A DNA stretch of 64,000 nt from Halorarum salinum (GCF_013402875.1 NZ_CP058579.1:248001-312000); one strand, 5' to 3'; counted from the first letter of the stretch, positions 54,345 to 61,993 are shown. A program made the numbers and translations. Notes: a model not told the origin generated them from the sequence alone.

Positions 54345-54754
54345 GTGGGAGCGAGAACGGCAACGGGGACGACGGTGGAAGCGGCGACGGGAACGGCGAC
54401 GGCGGGCAGTTAGAGATCGCCCAGTCCTTCAAGGGGATCGACTTCGAGGAGGTGTTCGAGGGGACGCCCCTCGAGGGATCGCCGGAGGAGGGTGAATCGA
54501 CGGCCGAGTACGTCGGCGGCCGCATCGGGGCCTTCCTCGGTCGGAATCTCGGCGCCTGGTTGGGGGGACTCATCGTCGCTTCGCTGACGGAGGCGCTGGC
54601 GGGCGATGAGGAGGAAGAAGGTGAAGGGGAGGAGGAAGGTGAGGAAGGCGAAGGGGAAGAAGAGGAGGAAGGTGAGGAAGGCGAAGGGGAAGAAGAGGAG
54701 GAAGGGGAAGATGATGGGGACGAAGATGAGGCCGAGGGGGACGACGAAGAGTGA
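54341..54754 (+). CDS. Acidic glycine-zipper protein B
   Basis: A 137-residue protein. A Gly/Asp/Asn leader (1-22) precedes FKGIDFEEVFEGTPLEG, then a glycine zipper with Gly59, 63, 67, 71 and 75 (GRIGAFLGRNLGAWLGG) running into LIVASL, long enough to insert in a membrane or self-associate. The last 50 residues are nearly pure Glu/Gly/Asp, coded partly by a perfect 33-bp tandem duplication. Translationally coupled to protein A. The zipper resembles that of protein C. Function unknown. Confidence 0.72.
   Translation: MSGSENGNGDDGGSGDGNGDGGQLEIAQSFKGIDFEEVFEGTPLEGSPEEGESTAEYVGGRIGAFLGRNLGAWLGGLIVASLTEALAGDEEEEGEGEEEGEEGEGEEEEEGEEGEGEEEEEGEDDGDEDEAEGDDEE
54632..54697 (+). repeat. 33-bp perfect tandem duplication in the Glu-rich tail of protein B
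   Basis: Bases 54632-54664 and 54665-54697 are identical, and a partial third unit follows. Each unit codes eleven Glu/Gly residues. The surrounding 54597-54754 is almost purely purine on the plus strand and uses GAA about as often as GAG, unlike neighbouring genes, where GAG dominates. Confidence 0.92.
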
Positions 54755-54802
54755 ACGTGTCGTTTCCCACCACACGAAACCGCCGACGGCGGGTGACCGG
54801 CG

Positions 54803-55600
54803 ATGAGTAACGCGTCGGACCCGAAGGAAGCCATGGTCGAGGAGGTACGCGAACAGACCGACGTCGGCGACCTGCTGGCAGGCGACGATATCGAGGACCA
54901 ACTGGACGGCGAGTCGCTCGGCCGCACGCTGGGCGGGTCGCTCGGCGCCCTCGCGGGCCGACAGTTCGGCCGGCGGATCGCGCGGAAGATCCGGGACTGG
55001 TTGCCGTTCGTCAGCGACCCCGACCGGGAACGGTCGCTGCCGGGCCGTGTCCTTCGAGCGCTCGTGGTCGCCGTCGGTCGGACCCTCTCGAAACCGCAGT
55101 TTCAGGAAGCCTTCGGCGACGCGCTGGAGGGGATCGCCGAGCGTCGCGAGGAGGCACAGGAGGCCGCCGAGGAGACCGCAGAAAGTGCCACGGAGACCGG
55201 CGAGGAGGCGGCCGACCAGGCGACTGACACGGCCGAGGGGGTGGCGGACGAGACGACCGATACAGCCGAAGGGGTAGCCGACCAGGCGACCGGAGCAGCC
55301 GAAGGCGCGGCGGACGCCGCGGGAGAGGCGGCCGACACCGTGACGGAGACGGGCTCCGACGCCGTGGAGGCACTACCGGACGACCTGGACGACGTCAAGC
55401 GCGACACGTACCGGGAACTGCTGGAAGTGCTGTCGTACTCGGACCTCCAGTCGGTCGCCAAGTCCGTCGGCGTGAAGGCGAACCTCGGACGCGAGGAGAT
55501 GACCGACGCCATCGTCGAGGAGTTCTCGGAGGAGGAAGCGGAGGAGTCGGACGACGGGGAGACGGGCGACGAAGATACGGACGACGGGGACGAAGAGTGA
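54803..55600 (+). CDS. Acidic protein C: glycine zipper, 11-residue repeats, SAP/Rho_N-like domain
   Basis: A 265-residue protein in four parts. (1) An N-terminal helix is followed by a glycine zipper with Gly40, 44, 48, 52 and 56 (GRTLGGSLGALAGRQFG). (2) A helical segment with RKIRDWLPFV. (3) Four tandem 11-residue repeats, residues 137-180, of the Ala/Asp/Thr/Glu/Gly type known from LEA proteins and synucleins. (4) YRELLEVLSYSDLQSVAKSV with EEMTDAIVEEF (about 203-241) resembles the helix-extended-loop-helix of SAP or Rho_N nucleic-acid-binding domains. An acidic tail ends it. It lies 48 bp after protein B. Function unknown. Confidence 0.75.
   Translation: MSNASDPKEAMVEEVREQTDVGDLLAGDDIEDQLDGESLGRTLGGSLGALAGRQFGRRIARKIRDWLPFVSDPDRERSLPGRVLRALVVAVGRTLSKPQFQEAFGDALEGIAERREEAQEAAEETAESATETGEEAADQATDTAEGVADETTDTAEGVADQATGAAEGAADAAGEAADTVTETGSDAVEALPDDLDDVKRDTYRELLEVLSYSDLQSVAKSVGVKANLGREEMTDAIVEEFSEEEAEESDDGETGDEDTDDGDEE
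55211..55342 (+). repeat. Four diverged 33-bp tandem repeats in gene C
   Basis: Four consecutive 33-bp units encode ADQATDTAEGV, ADETTDTAEGV, ADQATGAAEGA and ADAAGEAADTV. Units differ mostly at third positions, so the repeat is maintained at the protein level. Eleven-residue periodicity favours a long amphipathic helix on membranes or in desiccation-protective proteins. Confidence 0.9.
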
Positions 55601-55604
55601 CGCC

Positions 55605-56369
55605 ATGAGCACGTCAACGTCCGACGCGGACGACCGCGGGGAGGAACTCGCGCGAGGGCTCGAGGAGACGACCGACCGGGTCACGTCGTTGCTGGTGGAC
55701 GGGGACCGATCCCCGGAGGACGAGGCGGCCGTGTGGGATGCGGTCGAGGAACTGGCGGACGACGTTCGGGCGGCGGGGTTCGACGACCTGCTCCGTGCGG
55801 CTGGCTTCGAGGACCTCCCCCAGGAACCGTCGCCGGCCGACCTGCCGGACCTGGTCAGGCGGGCCGACGCCGGCGAACTCGAAACGGTCCGTCGGCTCCT
55901 CGCGCTCGAAGAGCTCTCGGAGGAGCGGGGCGAACTCGACGACGAGGCGGGGACTGGCAGGCTCGAGGACCTGTTCGGCCTGGGCGAGGACCGGGACGGG
56001 GAGGAAGGGGAAGAGCAGGAGACGACGGAAACCGACGAGGGAACGTCGGGGACTGACGAGGATGAAAAACCGGAGACGGACGACGAGGGGGAGGAGGTGA
56101 CGGGTTCCGACGCGGAATCCGAGGGGCTCGGGGCGATCACGAGTCGACTCCGTGAGGCGACCGATCGGCTCTCGGAACCCGCGGACGAGGACGAGGCCGA
56201 CGGGACCGCGGACGGCGAAGCCGCGGCCGCCGACGCGGGGGCCGACGGGGCCGAGGACGGGTCGGAGCGTGAACGCGGGCGGCGACGTGAGCGCTTCTCC
56301 TCGATCCCCTCGAAACGGCCCGACATGAGCGCGGTGGCCCGGCGGTCGACGATGCCGCGTAAGCGGTAG
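55605..56369 (+). CDS. Acidic protein D with basic C-terminal tail
   Basis: A 254-residue protein starting 4 bp after protein C. Residues 10-112 are helical, with a short internal duplication (RAAGFDDLL, RAAGFEDLP) and LETVRRLLALEELSEERGEL. Residues about 113-220 are a disordered Glu/Asp/Thr/Gly stretch. The last 30 residues turn strongly basic (RRRERFSS, SAVARRSTMPRKR), which is unusual in a halophile and could bind nucleic acid or the acidic tails of proteins A-C. No recognised family. Confidence 0.75.
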   Translation: MSTSTSDADDRGEELARGLEETTDRVTSLLVDGDRSPEDEAAVWDAVEELADDVRAAGFDDLLRAAGFEDLPQEPSPADLPDLVRRADAGELETVRRLLALEELSEERGELDDEAGTGRLEDLFGLGEDRDGEEGEEQETTETDEGTSGTDEDEKPETDDEGEEVTGSDAESEGLGAITSRLREATDRLSEPADEDEADGTADGEAAAADAGADGAEDGSERERGRRRERFSSIPSKRPDMSAVARRSTMPRKR

Positions 56370-56415
56370 TTCCGGAGCGGACGGGGAGGCCGCCCCGGGG
56401 TCGAGCGTCGTGTTC

Positions 56416-56745
56416 TCAGGCGTCGACCGTCGTCCCGGCCCTCGCGATCCGTTCGAGCGCCGCCTCGGTCGTACGGACCCCGTTCTCGAAGCGGTCCGGG
56501 TCGAGGTGCTCGTTCGGCGAGTGGTTCCCCCGGTCGGCGTTCGCGTACGGGACCGCACCGACACGTCGGCCAGCGCGTCCTGATCGGCCCCGTGGCCGGG
56601 GTATCGATCGGCGTCTTCATCGGGGGAACGCGGTTCTCCTCGTCACCGTCACGTCCGGGTCGACGTCCGCGACGTGCTCGCGGATGCGGTCGAGGACCGC
56701 GTCGTGTCGGGACTCGCGGCGAACGTGTCGTATCGGGGAGCCGCC
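56416..56745 (-). pseudogene. M20 peptidase C-terminal fragment, frameshifted
   Basis: Reading leftward, the pieces HDAVLDRIREHVADVDPDVTVT, then (after a frame change) ENRVPPMKTPIDTPATGPI, then (another change or deletion) VPYANADRGNHSPNEHLDPD and FENGVRTTEAALERIARAG up to a stop at 56416 are recognisable as the dimerisation and C-terminal catalytic parts of an M20 (ArgE/DapE-type) peptidase. The N-terminal catalytic half is missing. It is a decayed remnant. Confidence 0.7.
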
Positions 56746-57013
56746 GGTTCCGGATCCGGGCCGACCGCGGGAACTGCTCGCCCGGCGCCCCGATCGCCGA
56801 TTCGGGATTAAAAGGCGGAGAGAGCGACCCTAGATGGATTTTTCTCATTTTTCCAATCGAAATATATCCCCGCACCTCCGCCGCCGAGGAATTTGATATA
56901 GCGTTATTCAATTTATCGGGGCGGGAGTCCCGGCTCGACGTGACGGGGCGAACCGCACGACGGCTTCCGAATTCACAAGAATTACCCGCGCACCCGTCGC
57001 AGGAGCGACCCAC
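56746..57013. other. AT-rich intergenic region before the MATE gene
   Basis: About 56805-56935 is unusually AT-rich, with several A/T runs (GATTAAAAG, TCATTTTTCC, AATTTGATATAG, TTATTCAATTTATC). It may mark an old insertion boundary. AGAATTACCC at about 56979-56988 lies 28 bp before the GTG at 57014 and is the likely promoter of the MATE gene. Confidence 0.5.
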
Positions 57014-58441
57014 GTGGCGAACCAGGACGCGCGCGTGGACATGACGACCGGCCGGATCGGCCCGCGGCTGTTCAGACTGGCGTGGCCGCTCGTCCTGGGA
57101 AACCTGCTGCAGACGCTGTACAACCTCGCGGACATGTTCTGGGTCGGGCGCGTGAGCCCCGAGGCGGTCGCGGCCGTCTCGCTGATGTTCCCGCTATCGT
57201 GGATGTTCGTCTCGACGGCGATGGGGCTCACCGCGGCGACCATCGCGCTCGTCTCCCAGCACGTCGGCGCCGGGGAGGACAGGACCGCAGACCGGGTCGT
57301 CGGCCAGACCACCCTGCTCGCGGTCGGCGTCTCGCTCGCCCTGACCGTCGCCGGCTTGCTCGCTCGCGTGCCGCTGCTGGAGTGGATCGGCGCCGAGGGG
57401 CAGGTGTTCGTCGAGGCGCTCGCCTACATCGAGGTCATCTTCCTCACGCTCCCGCTCACGTTCCTCTTCTTCGCGTTCCGTGCCTCGCTCCAGGGCGCCG
57501 GCGACACGCGGACCGCGATGTGGCTCGTCGCCGTCTCCGCCGGGTTCAACATCGTCCTCGACCCGTTCCTCGTGCTCGGCTGGGGCCCGTTCCCCGAGTG
57601 GGGCACGCGCGGGGCCGGCGTGGCGACGTTCCTCTCGCGGGCGCTGGCGGCTGGAGTCGGCGTGTACATCCTCCTTCGGGGCGACTGGGGAATCCAGCTC
57701 CACCCGCGGGACCTCCGTCCGGACCCGGAACTCCTCGGCAGGTTGGTGGACGTCGGCTACCCGGCGACGCTGGACGGCTGGGCGCGGTCGTTCGCCGCGG
57801 TCGCGATGGCCGCGCTGGTCGCGCGGTTCGGCCCGGCCGCGACGGCCGCGTACGGCATCGGCGTCCGGCTGATGTCCGTCTCCTGGACCGTCTCGGGCGC
57901 GGTGGGGCAGGCGACCGCGACGGGTGTCGGCCAGAACCTCGGCGCGGAGACGCCGGCGCGCGCGACCCGGGTGACCGCGACCGCGACCGGCGCGACCATG
58001 GCGCTGCTGTTCGCGGCCGGCGGGCTGGTGTGGCTGTTCCCCGCCGCCGCCATCCGGGTGTTCGTCGGCGACCCGGCCGTCGTCGCGGAGGGCGTGACGT
58101 TCCTCCGGGTCGTCGCGCTCTCGTGGGGGTTCTTCGGCGGCCTGATGGTGGTCCAGGGGGCGTTCCGCGGCGCCGGCGACACCCGCGTCGCGATGGCGCT
58201 GTCGCTGTGCTCGCGGTGGCTGTTCCGCATCCCGGTCGCGCTCGTGCTCGCGTTCGCCTGGACCGTCTCCGTGCCGGGTATCGGCGTCGTCTCGGGGATG
58301 GACGTCGGCGTCGTGGGGCTCTGGTGGGCCTACGCGCTGAGCGCGGTCGCCTCGTTCGTCGTCGGCGTCGCGTGGTTCCTGCGCGGGACCTGGAAGGAGG
58401 GCATCATCGAGCGGGACGCCCCGGCGGCCGGCGACGATTGA
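57014..58441 (+). CDS. MATE family efflux transporter
   Basis: A 475-residue multidrug exporter with twelve helices in two halves: LFRLAWPLVLGNLLQTLYNLADMFWVGRVSPEAVAAVSL (split motif) opens the first half, and VDVGYPATLDGWARSFAAVAM opens the second. It is of the DinF/NorM-like archaeal group and exports organic cations by an ion gradient. The GTG start at 57014 fits the promoter spacing; ATG 57041 would remove ten cytosolic residues. Only distantly related to the MATE protein at 7249. Confidence 0.92.
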   Translation: MANQDARVDMTTGRIGPRLFRLAWPLVLGNLLQTLYNLADMFWVGRVSPEAVAAVSLMFPLSWMFVSTAMGLTAATIALVSQHVGAGEDRTADRVVGQTTLLAVGVSLALTVAGLLARVPLLEWIGAEGQVFVEALAYIEVIFLTLPLTFLFFAFRASLQGAGDTRTAMWLVAVSAGFNIVLDPFLVLGWGPFPEWGTRGAGVATFLSRALAAGVGVYILLRGDWGIQLHPRDLRPDPELLGRLVDVGYPATLDGWARSFAAVAMAALVARFGPAATAAYGIGVRLMSVSWTVSGAVGQATATGVGQNLGAETPARATRVTATATGATMALLFAAGGLVWLFPAAAIRVFVGDPAVVAEGVTFLRVVALSWGFFGGLMVVQGAFRGAGDTRVAMALSLCSRWLFRIPVALVLAFAWTVSVPGIGVVSGMDVGVVGLWWAYALSAVASFVVGVAWFLRGTWKEGIIERDAPAAGDD

Positions 58442-58674
58442 AAGGACGAAGGGGGCAGTCGATGATGGGAGCTCGAGTCGCCCCTCCGGTGGGTAGTCCG
58501 ACCCCGGGCGTTTCATCGGGGGAGCAGGTAGCTTCGACGGTGGGGACAGTTCGTCTCCCGCCGGCGGACCGTTCGTAAGCCTACTGTAGCGTATGTATCG
58601 GTCGATGCGCGGGCCTCCATAGTGGCTACCGCGACCGAAACGGTGGGGAAACCACCCGAGCGAGCGAACGCCGC
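58442..58674. other. Intergenic region between convergent genes
   Basis: These 233 bp between the ends of the MATE and Sensor-domain genes hold no recognisable gene or strong hairpin. Confidence 0.4.
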
Positions 58675-59367
58675 TCAGGTCGGGCTCTCGGCGCCGGACG
58701 CCTCGCCGCCGACGGCGAGGAGCGCGGCGGTTAGCGCCCCGCCGAGTCGGGCGAGGAAGTTCAGCGCGTGGAGGGACGCTAGCGTCAGCAGGAGCCCCCC
58801 GACGAACAGCGTGATGGCGTGGGGGAGGGTCGTGACGGTGAGGTCGTAGATTCGGTAGGTGACGTGAGGATCGTCGTAGAGGACCGGCGCGGCGAGCAGC
58901 GCCCCTGCGAGGCTGCCGGCGGTGACGAGCACGGTGAACGCAGCGACGCCGAACACGAACTTCACGCCGACTAGGACGAGGCTCGTCCACGTCGTGGGGG
59001 CGAGCAGGAATCGTTCGAGCGACGCCAGGATGCCGTCATCGGGACGGGTGGTGGCGGCGTCGGTGCCCGTTCCGCGAAGGGCTCGGGGCAGGTCGACGTC
59101 GGTACCGAGGAGCCGTCGTGCGAGCGTCGCCTCCACGCCCGCGATCACGGTGGCGCCGACGAGCGTCAGCACGACGATGGGGAGGCCGAACCAGGTGACG
59201 AGCAGGCCGGCGCCGAGCGAGAGACCGATGGAGACCGTGACGAAGTACACGAGTCCGAGCGGGAACGCGAGCGCGAGATACGCGAGGTTGCGGTACGTTT
59301 GGCGACGGAGCGGGACGCCAGCGAATCGCCGAATTCGGTCACGGTGTGTGGCTGTCTGCGTGGGCAT
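58675..59367 (-). CDS. Sensor-domain (PF13796-type) membrane protein 1
   Basis: A 230-residue protein with four helices. GVPLRRQTYRNLAYLALAFPLGLVYF (residues 18 on) and the following LGLPIVVLTLVGA-like stretch are the conserved start of the bacterial/archaeal Sensor domain, normally the input part of histidine kinases; no kinase is attached here. The loop between helices 2 and 3 carries charged residues. It is clearly paralogous to the gene at 61994. A minus-strand CCTATACGG element lies about 35 bp upstream. Probably senses envelope or membrane state. Confidence 0.82.
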   Translation of the reverse strand: MPTQTATHRDRIRRFAGVPLRRQTYRNLAYLALAFPLGLVYFVTVSIGLSLGAGLLVTWFGLPIVVLTLVGATVIAGVEATLARRLLGTDVDLPRALRGTGTDAATTRPDDGILASLERFLLAPTTWTSLVLVGVKFVFGVAAFTVLVTAGSLAGALLAAPVLYDDPHVTYRIYDLTVTTLPHAITLFVGGLLLTLASLHALNFLARLGGALTAALLAVGGEASGAESPT

Positions 59368-59594
59368 GGAACGGCGGGTGAGTCCACAGCGTCTCCGACC
59401 GTATAGGGGGGATCAGGGTCGCCGAGCCGGCGAGTGAGGGAAGGACTTATGCTGGATGAAGGGCCGGTGTGGCGGTGCGAGCGGGAGAAACTGCTTCGGA
59501 CCCAGGTGCCGGACGGCCGTCGCGGGGTTCGGATGAGTTCGTCGCGTCGACCGGGGACCTCGCGCTCGAAGATGCTGCACACCCGCACCGGCCC

Positions 59595-60506
59595 TCACCA
59601 CTCCGTCGGTCCGGACAGGGTGACGCCGCCGTTTGCGGCTTCGACGCGGAGCGTGTGGGTTCCCTCGCCGATCGTTCCCTCGACGTACGAGTCGGAGACC
59701 GTCGCGTCCGAGAGCGACGCGTCGGTGACGTCGACGCCGCCGTTCTCCGTGCTGGCGACGCCGCCGTTGACCGTCGAGAGCTCCGTGTCGCCGCGGAGGG
59801 CGGTCACGTCCGCCTCGATGCCCCCGTTCGACGTACTCGCACCGTCGATGCCGTCACAGCCGTACACGGCGGCGGCGCCGTTCCTGGACCGTGCGGTGAC
59901 GAAGCCCGCGACGTCCTCGGCGACCGCTCCGCCGTTCCCGGTCGAAATCGCGAGGTCGCCCTCGACGCGGCGGGCCACCGCGCCGCCGTTCTCCGCGTGT
60001 ATCTCCCCGTCGGCGTGGACGCGCACGTCCTCGAGGAGCACTCCGCCCGCCTCCACGGTCGCGGTCGCGACGCCGACCCCGGACGGAATATCGACGTCGA
60101 CGGTCACGTCGGGACCGTCGACCACGCCGACGAAATCCAACCCGTCGGCGGTCGATTCGACGACGACCGCGTCGCCCTCGCGTCGCGCGGACACGTCGAC
60201 GCTCGCCAGCGACGAGAGCAACGACCCGGACTTCTCGACCCGGACGTGGACGGCGTCGTCGTCGGCCGGCCGAACCCTGAACTGGCCGTAGTCGGCGTCG
60301 ATCCGGAGGCTGCCGTCCGCGAGGTCGAACGTCGAACTGGATTCGTCGCGTTTGCCCATGACCACGTTCGGGTCGCCCGCGCACCCGGCGAGGGAGGCGA
60401 GCGCGGCGGCGCCACAGCCGAGCAGCGCGCGTCTGGAGGTCGGTCGACGGGAGGACTCGCCCGCGTCCGCGCGGGCGGGCGCCGTGGGGGAGCGATGATC
60501 GTCCAT
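59595..60506 (-). CDS. DUF4097-like beta-helix lipoprotein
   Basis: A 303-residue lipoprotein: twin arginine Arg25-Arg26 and lipobox LAGC with Cys42 (Tat lipoprotein signal). The rest is a repeated beta-strand array of the DUF4097 type, where short N-G-G turns recur (ENGGAVARRVEG, TGNGGAVAEDVAG, TSNGGIEADVTAL, VNGGVASTENGGVDV), giving a parallel beta-helix. It is anchored outside the cell. Bacterial relatives occur with PadR and DUF1700 in envelope-stress operons. A minus-strand TATTATAGG element about 30 bp upstream supports ATG 60506. Confidence 0.85.
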   Translation of the reverse strand: MDDHRSPTAPARADAGESSRRPTSRRALLGCGAAALASLAGCAGDPNVVMGKRDESSSTFDLADGSLRIDADYGQFRVRPADDDAVHVRVEKSGSLLSSLASVDVSARREGDAVVVESTADGLDFVGVVDGPDVTVDVDIPSGVGVATATVEAGGVLLEDVRVHADGEIHAENGGAVARRVEGDLAISTGNGGAVAEDVAGFVTARSRNGAAAVYGCDGIDGASTSNGGIEADVTALRGDTELSTVNGGVASTENGGVDVTDASLSDATVSDSYVEGTIGEGTHTLRVEAANGGVTLSGPTEW

Positions 60507-60811
60507 CTCGTCCCCACCTCGTGTCGGACGACCTATAATACGGGGGTCCGAGTTCGCGATGCAGCGACTCGCCCCCGCATTTATATCCTAGGAACGGAGC
60601 GCCGCGAACGTGCTTCGACGGACGTGTCGCACGGTCAGTCCGTCACGGTGGGATCCGGATTCCCGGCACTGCCCGGTACACTCCCCGGCTGGTTGGTCCA
60701 CACGACCCGTGAAGCTCGGCCCCTCCACCGAATTCTCCACGCTTACCTCGGCGAGCTACTTCACGTCCACCCGTGCACCGTCCGCCGATGGCCGTCGTGG
60801 GTCGACCGCCG
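60507..60811. other. Intergenic region within the Sensor/DUF4097 module
   Basis: In 305 bp the minus-strand TATTATAGG promoter of the lipoprotein gene is at about 60532-60541, and a plus-strand CATTTATATCC is at about 60579-60589. The latter points rightward, toward no recognised gene; an unannotated small RNA or transcript antisense to 60812-61787 is possible. A plus-strand frame at 60610-60858 lacks coding character. Confidence 0.45.
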
Positions 60812-61084
60812 TCAGCCGAGCGACCGATAGATCGCGAGCAGGCCCACGGCCTGTGTGAAGAGGACGCCGACGAGCGTCTGCGCGTCGGTCAGTTGCGCGA
60901 GGCCCGCGAGAACCTCGGTGATCAGGGCGGGGGCGACCGTGATGATGACGATGCCGACTGCGAGCGCACGCATTCTGCTGCTGTCGTTCCGCCGGTACCC
61001 GCGGTAGGCCTGCCCGGCGACGAGCAACCCTGCGAGCGCGGTGAGCGCCGTCGTCGTCAACGCCACGAGTTCGATCGCTGTCAT
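60812..61084 (-). CDS. Small three-helix membrane protein (DUF7521-like), second of pair
   Basis: A 90-residue protein with three hydrophobic helices (about residues 3-24, 38-62 and 68-88) separated by the charged loop YRGYRRNDSSRM. This is the layout of small haloarchaeal membrane proteins encoded after winged-helix genes. Its ATG overlaps the stop of the preceding gene by 4 bp. It is a diverged relative of that protein (both have a helix, a RGY-R-x2-S loop, then two helices). Function unknown. Confidence 0.75.
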   Translation of the reverse strand: MTAIELVALTTTALTALAGLLVAGQAYRGYRRNDSSRMRALAVGIVIITVAPALITEVLAGLAQLTDAQTLVGVLFTQAVGLLAIYRSLG

Positions 61085-61425
61085 TGGTGGATCGTGTAGA
61101 GTATCGTGAGCAGGCCGGCGAGTTTCGCGGTCGTCACGAGCACCATGCGGTGGGCGCTGGGGGCGGCCAGCGCGTTCAGGAACCCGAGCTGGACGATCGT
61201 CGGTGCGGCCGTCAGGAGGAACAGCCCGACGGCAAGCAGTAGCAGCGGCCGTGCGCTCGTCCGAGCGTACCCGCGGACGAGTCGAACCGTGATGAGCAGG
61301 GAGAGGGCCATCGTGACCGCGAGCAACGCGAAGACGGCCGCGACGGTCGGCGCCGACCCGCCGGTGACCTCGATCTGGAACGGCAGCGTGACGGCGCCGA
61401 CCGAGATGGGGGGAAGCGTGCTCAT
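61081..61425 (-). CDS. Small three-helix membrane protein (DUF7521-like), first of pair
   Basis: A 114-residue protein. A polar N-terminus (TLPFQIEVTGGSAP) that may be outside the cell is followed by three helices, with RGYARTSARPLLLLAVGLFLL resembling the RGYRRNDSSRM segment of the next gene. It starts within the last codons of the winged-helix gene (ATGA overlap) and overlaps the next gene likewise, so three proteins are made in coupled translation. Function unknown. Confidence 0.78.
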   Translation of the reverse strand: MSTLPPISVGAVTLPFQIEVTGGSAPTVAAVFALLAVTMALSLLITVRLVRGYARTSARPLLLLAVGLFLLTAAPTIVQLGFLNALAAPSAHRMVLVTTAKLAGLLTILYTIHQ

Positions 61426-61787
61426 CGGTTCGACAACTCCTCGTAGAGGTTCGTGAAGCGGTCCGCCGCATCCGCCGTCGTGGTCCGGTCGACGTCGATC
61501 TCGAACCCCGTGGCCGTCAGTTCGACCGTGACGCGTTCCAGGCGGGCCGTGTACACCTCGTGGTGGTGTCCGTCGGGGTCGAGGCGGTGTTCGCCTTCGA
61601 CGAGGCCCTGGTCGCGGAGTCGTTCGATGCGGCGATACACGGTGGACGGCGAGGCGCCGACGACCTCAGTGAGGTCGTCCGCGGATCGGGGGCCGTCCCT
61701 GATCTCGACCAGGATGGCGCGGGCGTACGGGTCGTCGAGGAGCGCGAAGAACTCCTCGTCGTCCACGGACTCGTCCCCGCCAGTCAT
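61422..61787 (-). CDS. Winged-helix transcriptional regulator (ArsR-like)
   Basis: A 121-residue regulator. The wing-helix domain spans about residues 10-75 (FFALLDDPYARAILVEIRDG, SADDLTEVVGASPSTVYRRI, LRDQGLVEGEHRLD). A C-terminal strand-helix region (TARLERVTVELTATGFEID) probably dimerises. The ATG at 61787 is fixed by the TATA element at 61811-61820; an extension to 61889 would precede the promoter. It heads the three-gene operon and is divergent from the Sensor gene at 61994, which it may control. Confidence 0.88.
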   Translation of the reverse strand: MTGGDESVDDEEFFALLDDPYARAILVEIRDGPRSADDLTEVVGASPSTVYRRIERLRDQGLVEGEHRLDPDGHHHEVYTARLERVTVELTATGFEIDVDRTTTADAADRFTNLYEELSNR

Positions 61788-61810
61788 CGCGGCGACGTTT
61801 CCCACGTCCC

Positions 61811-61820
61811 GATAAAAACC
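61811..61820 (-). promoter_or_regulatory. TATA element for the winged-helix operon
   Basis: Minus strand GGTTTTTATC, about 28 bp before ATG 61787. It implies a leaderless transcript and decides that start. Confidence 0.75.
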
Positions 61821-61960
61821 TGCATATGTGCGCGGCGGTCGCAGGACGGCGTCGTTCGGGATTCCTCGCTCCAGCGCCCGTTCATCCACTGCCGGCGACT
61901 GGCGTCCCCGCCACCGTAAGGACGGGAGGACGGTCGCAGGCCCGGCGAGTGACCCCCGAG

Positions 61961-61968
61961 GTTTATAA
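61961..61968 (+). promoter_or_regulatory. TATA element for the Sensor-domain gene at 61994
   Basis: GTTTATAA is a strong box. The predicted transcription start is near 61989, which lies after the in-frame ATG at 61979 and just before the ATG at 61994, so the latter is the likely start. Confidence 0.75.
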
Positions 61969-61993
61969 GCAATACGGCATGACGAGTCACACG

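Noticed and set aside
54600-54730. Regular repeats suggesting a CRISPR array
   Set aside because: Adjacent 33-bp units without spacers inside a coding sequence.
54410-54901. Minus-strand ORF with repeated PFAFLTFLLFF segments
   Set aside because: It is the antisense of the 33-bp purine repeat of protein B; the apparent helices are a mirror of Glu/Gly codons.
53508-56369. Gas vesicle cluster as an explanation of the acidic operon
   Set aside because: No GvpA-like hydrophobic shell protein, GvpN ATPase or GvpF/L-like protein is present.
60610-60858. Plus-strand ORF of 82 codons after the orphan promoter
   Set aside because: Ser/Arg/Pro-rich, not acidic, without conserved features; it also overlaps the end of the small membrane-protein gene.
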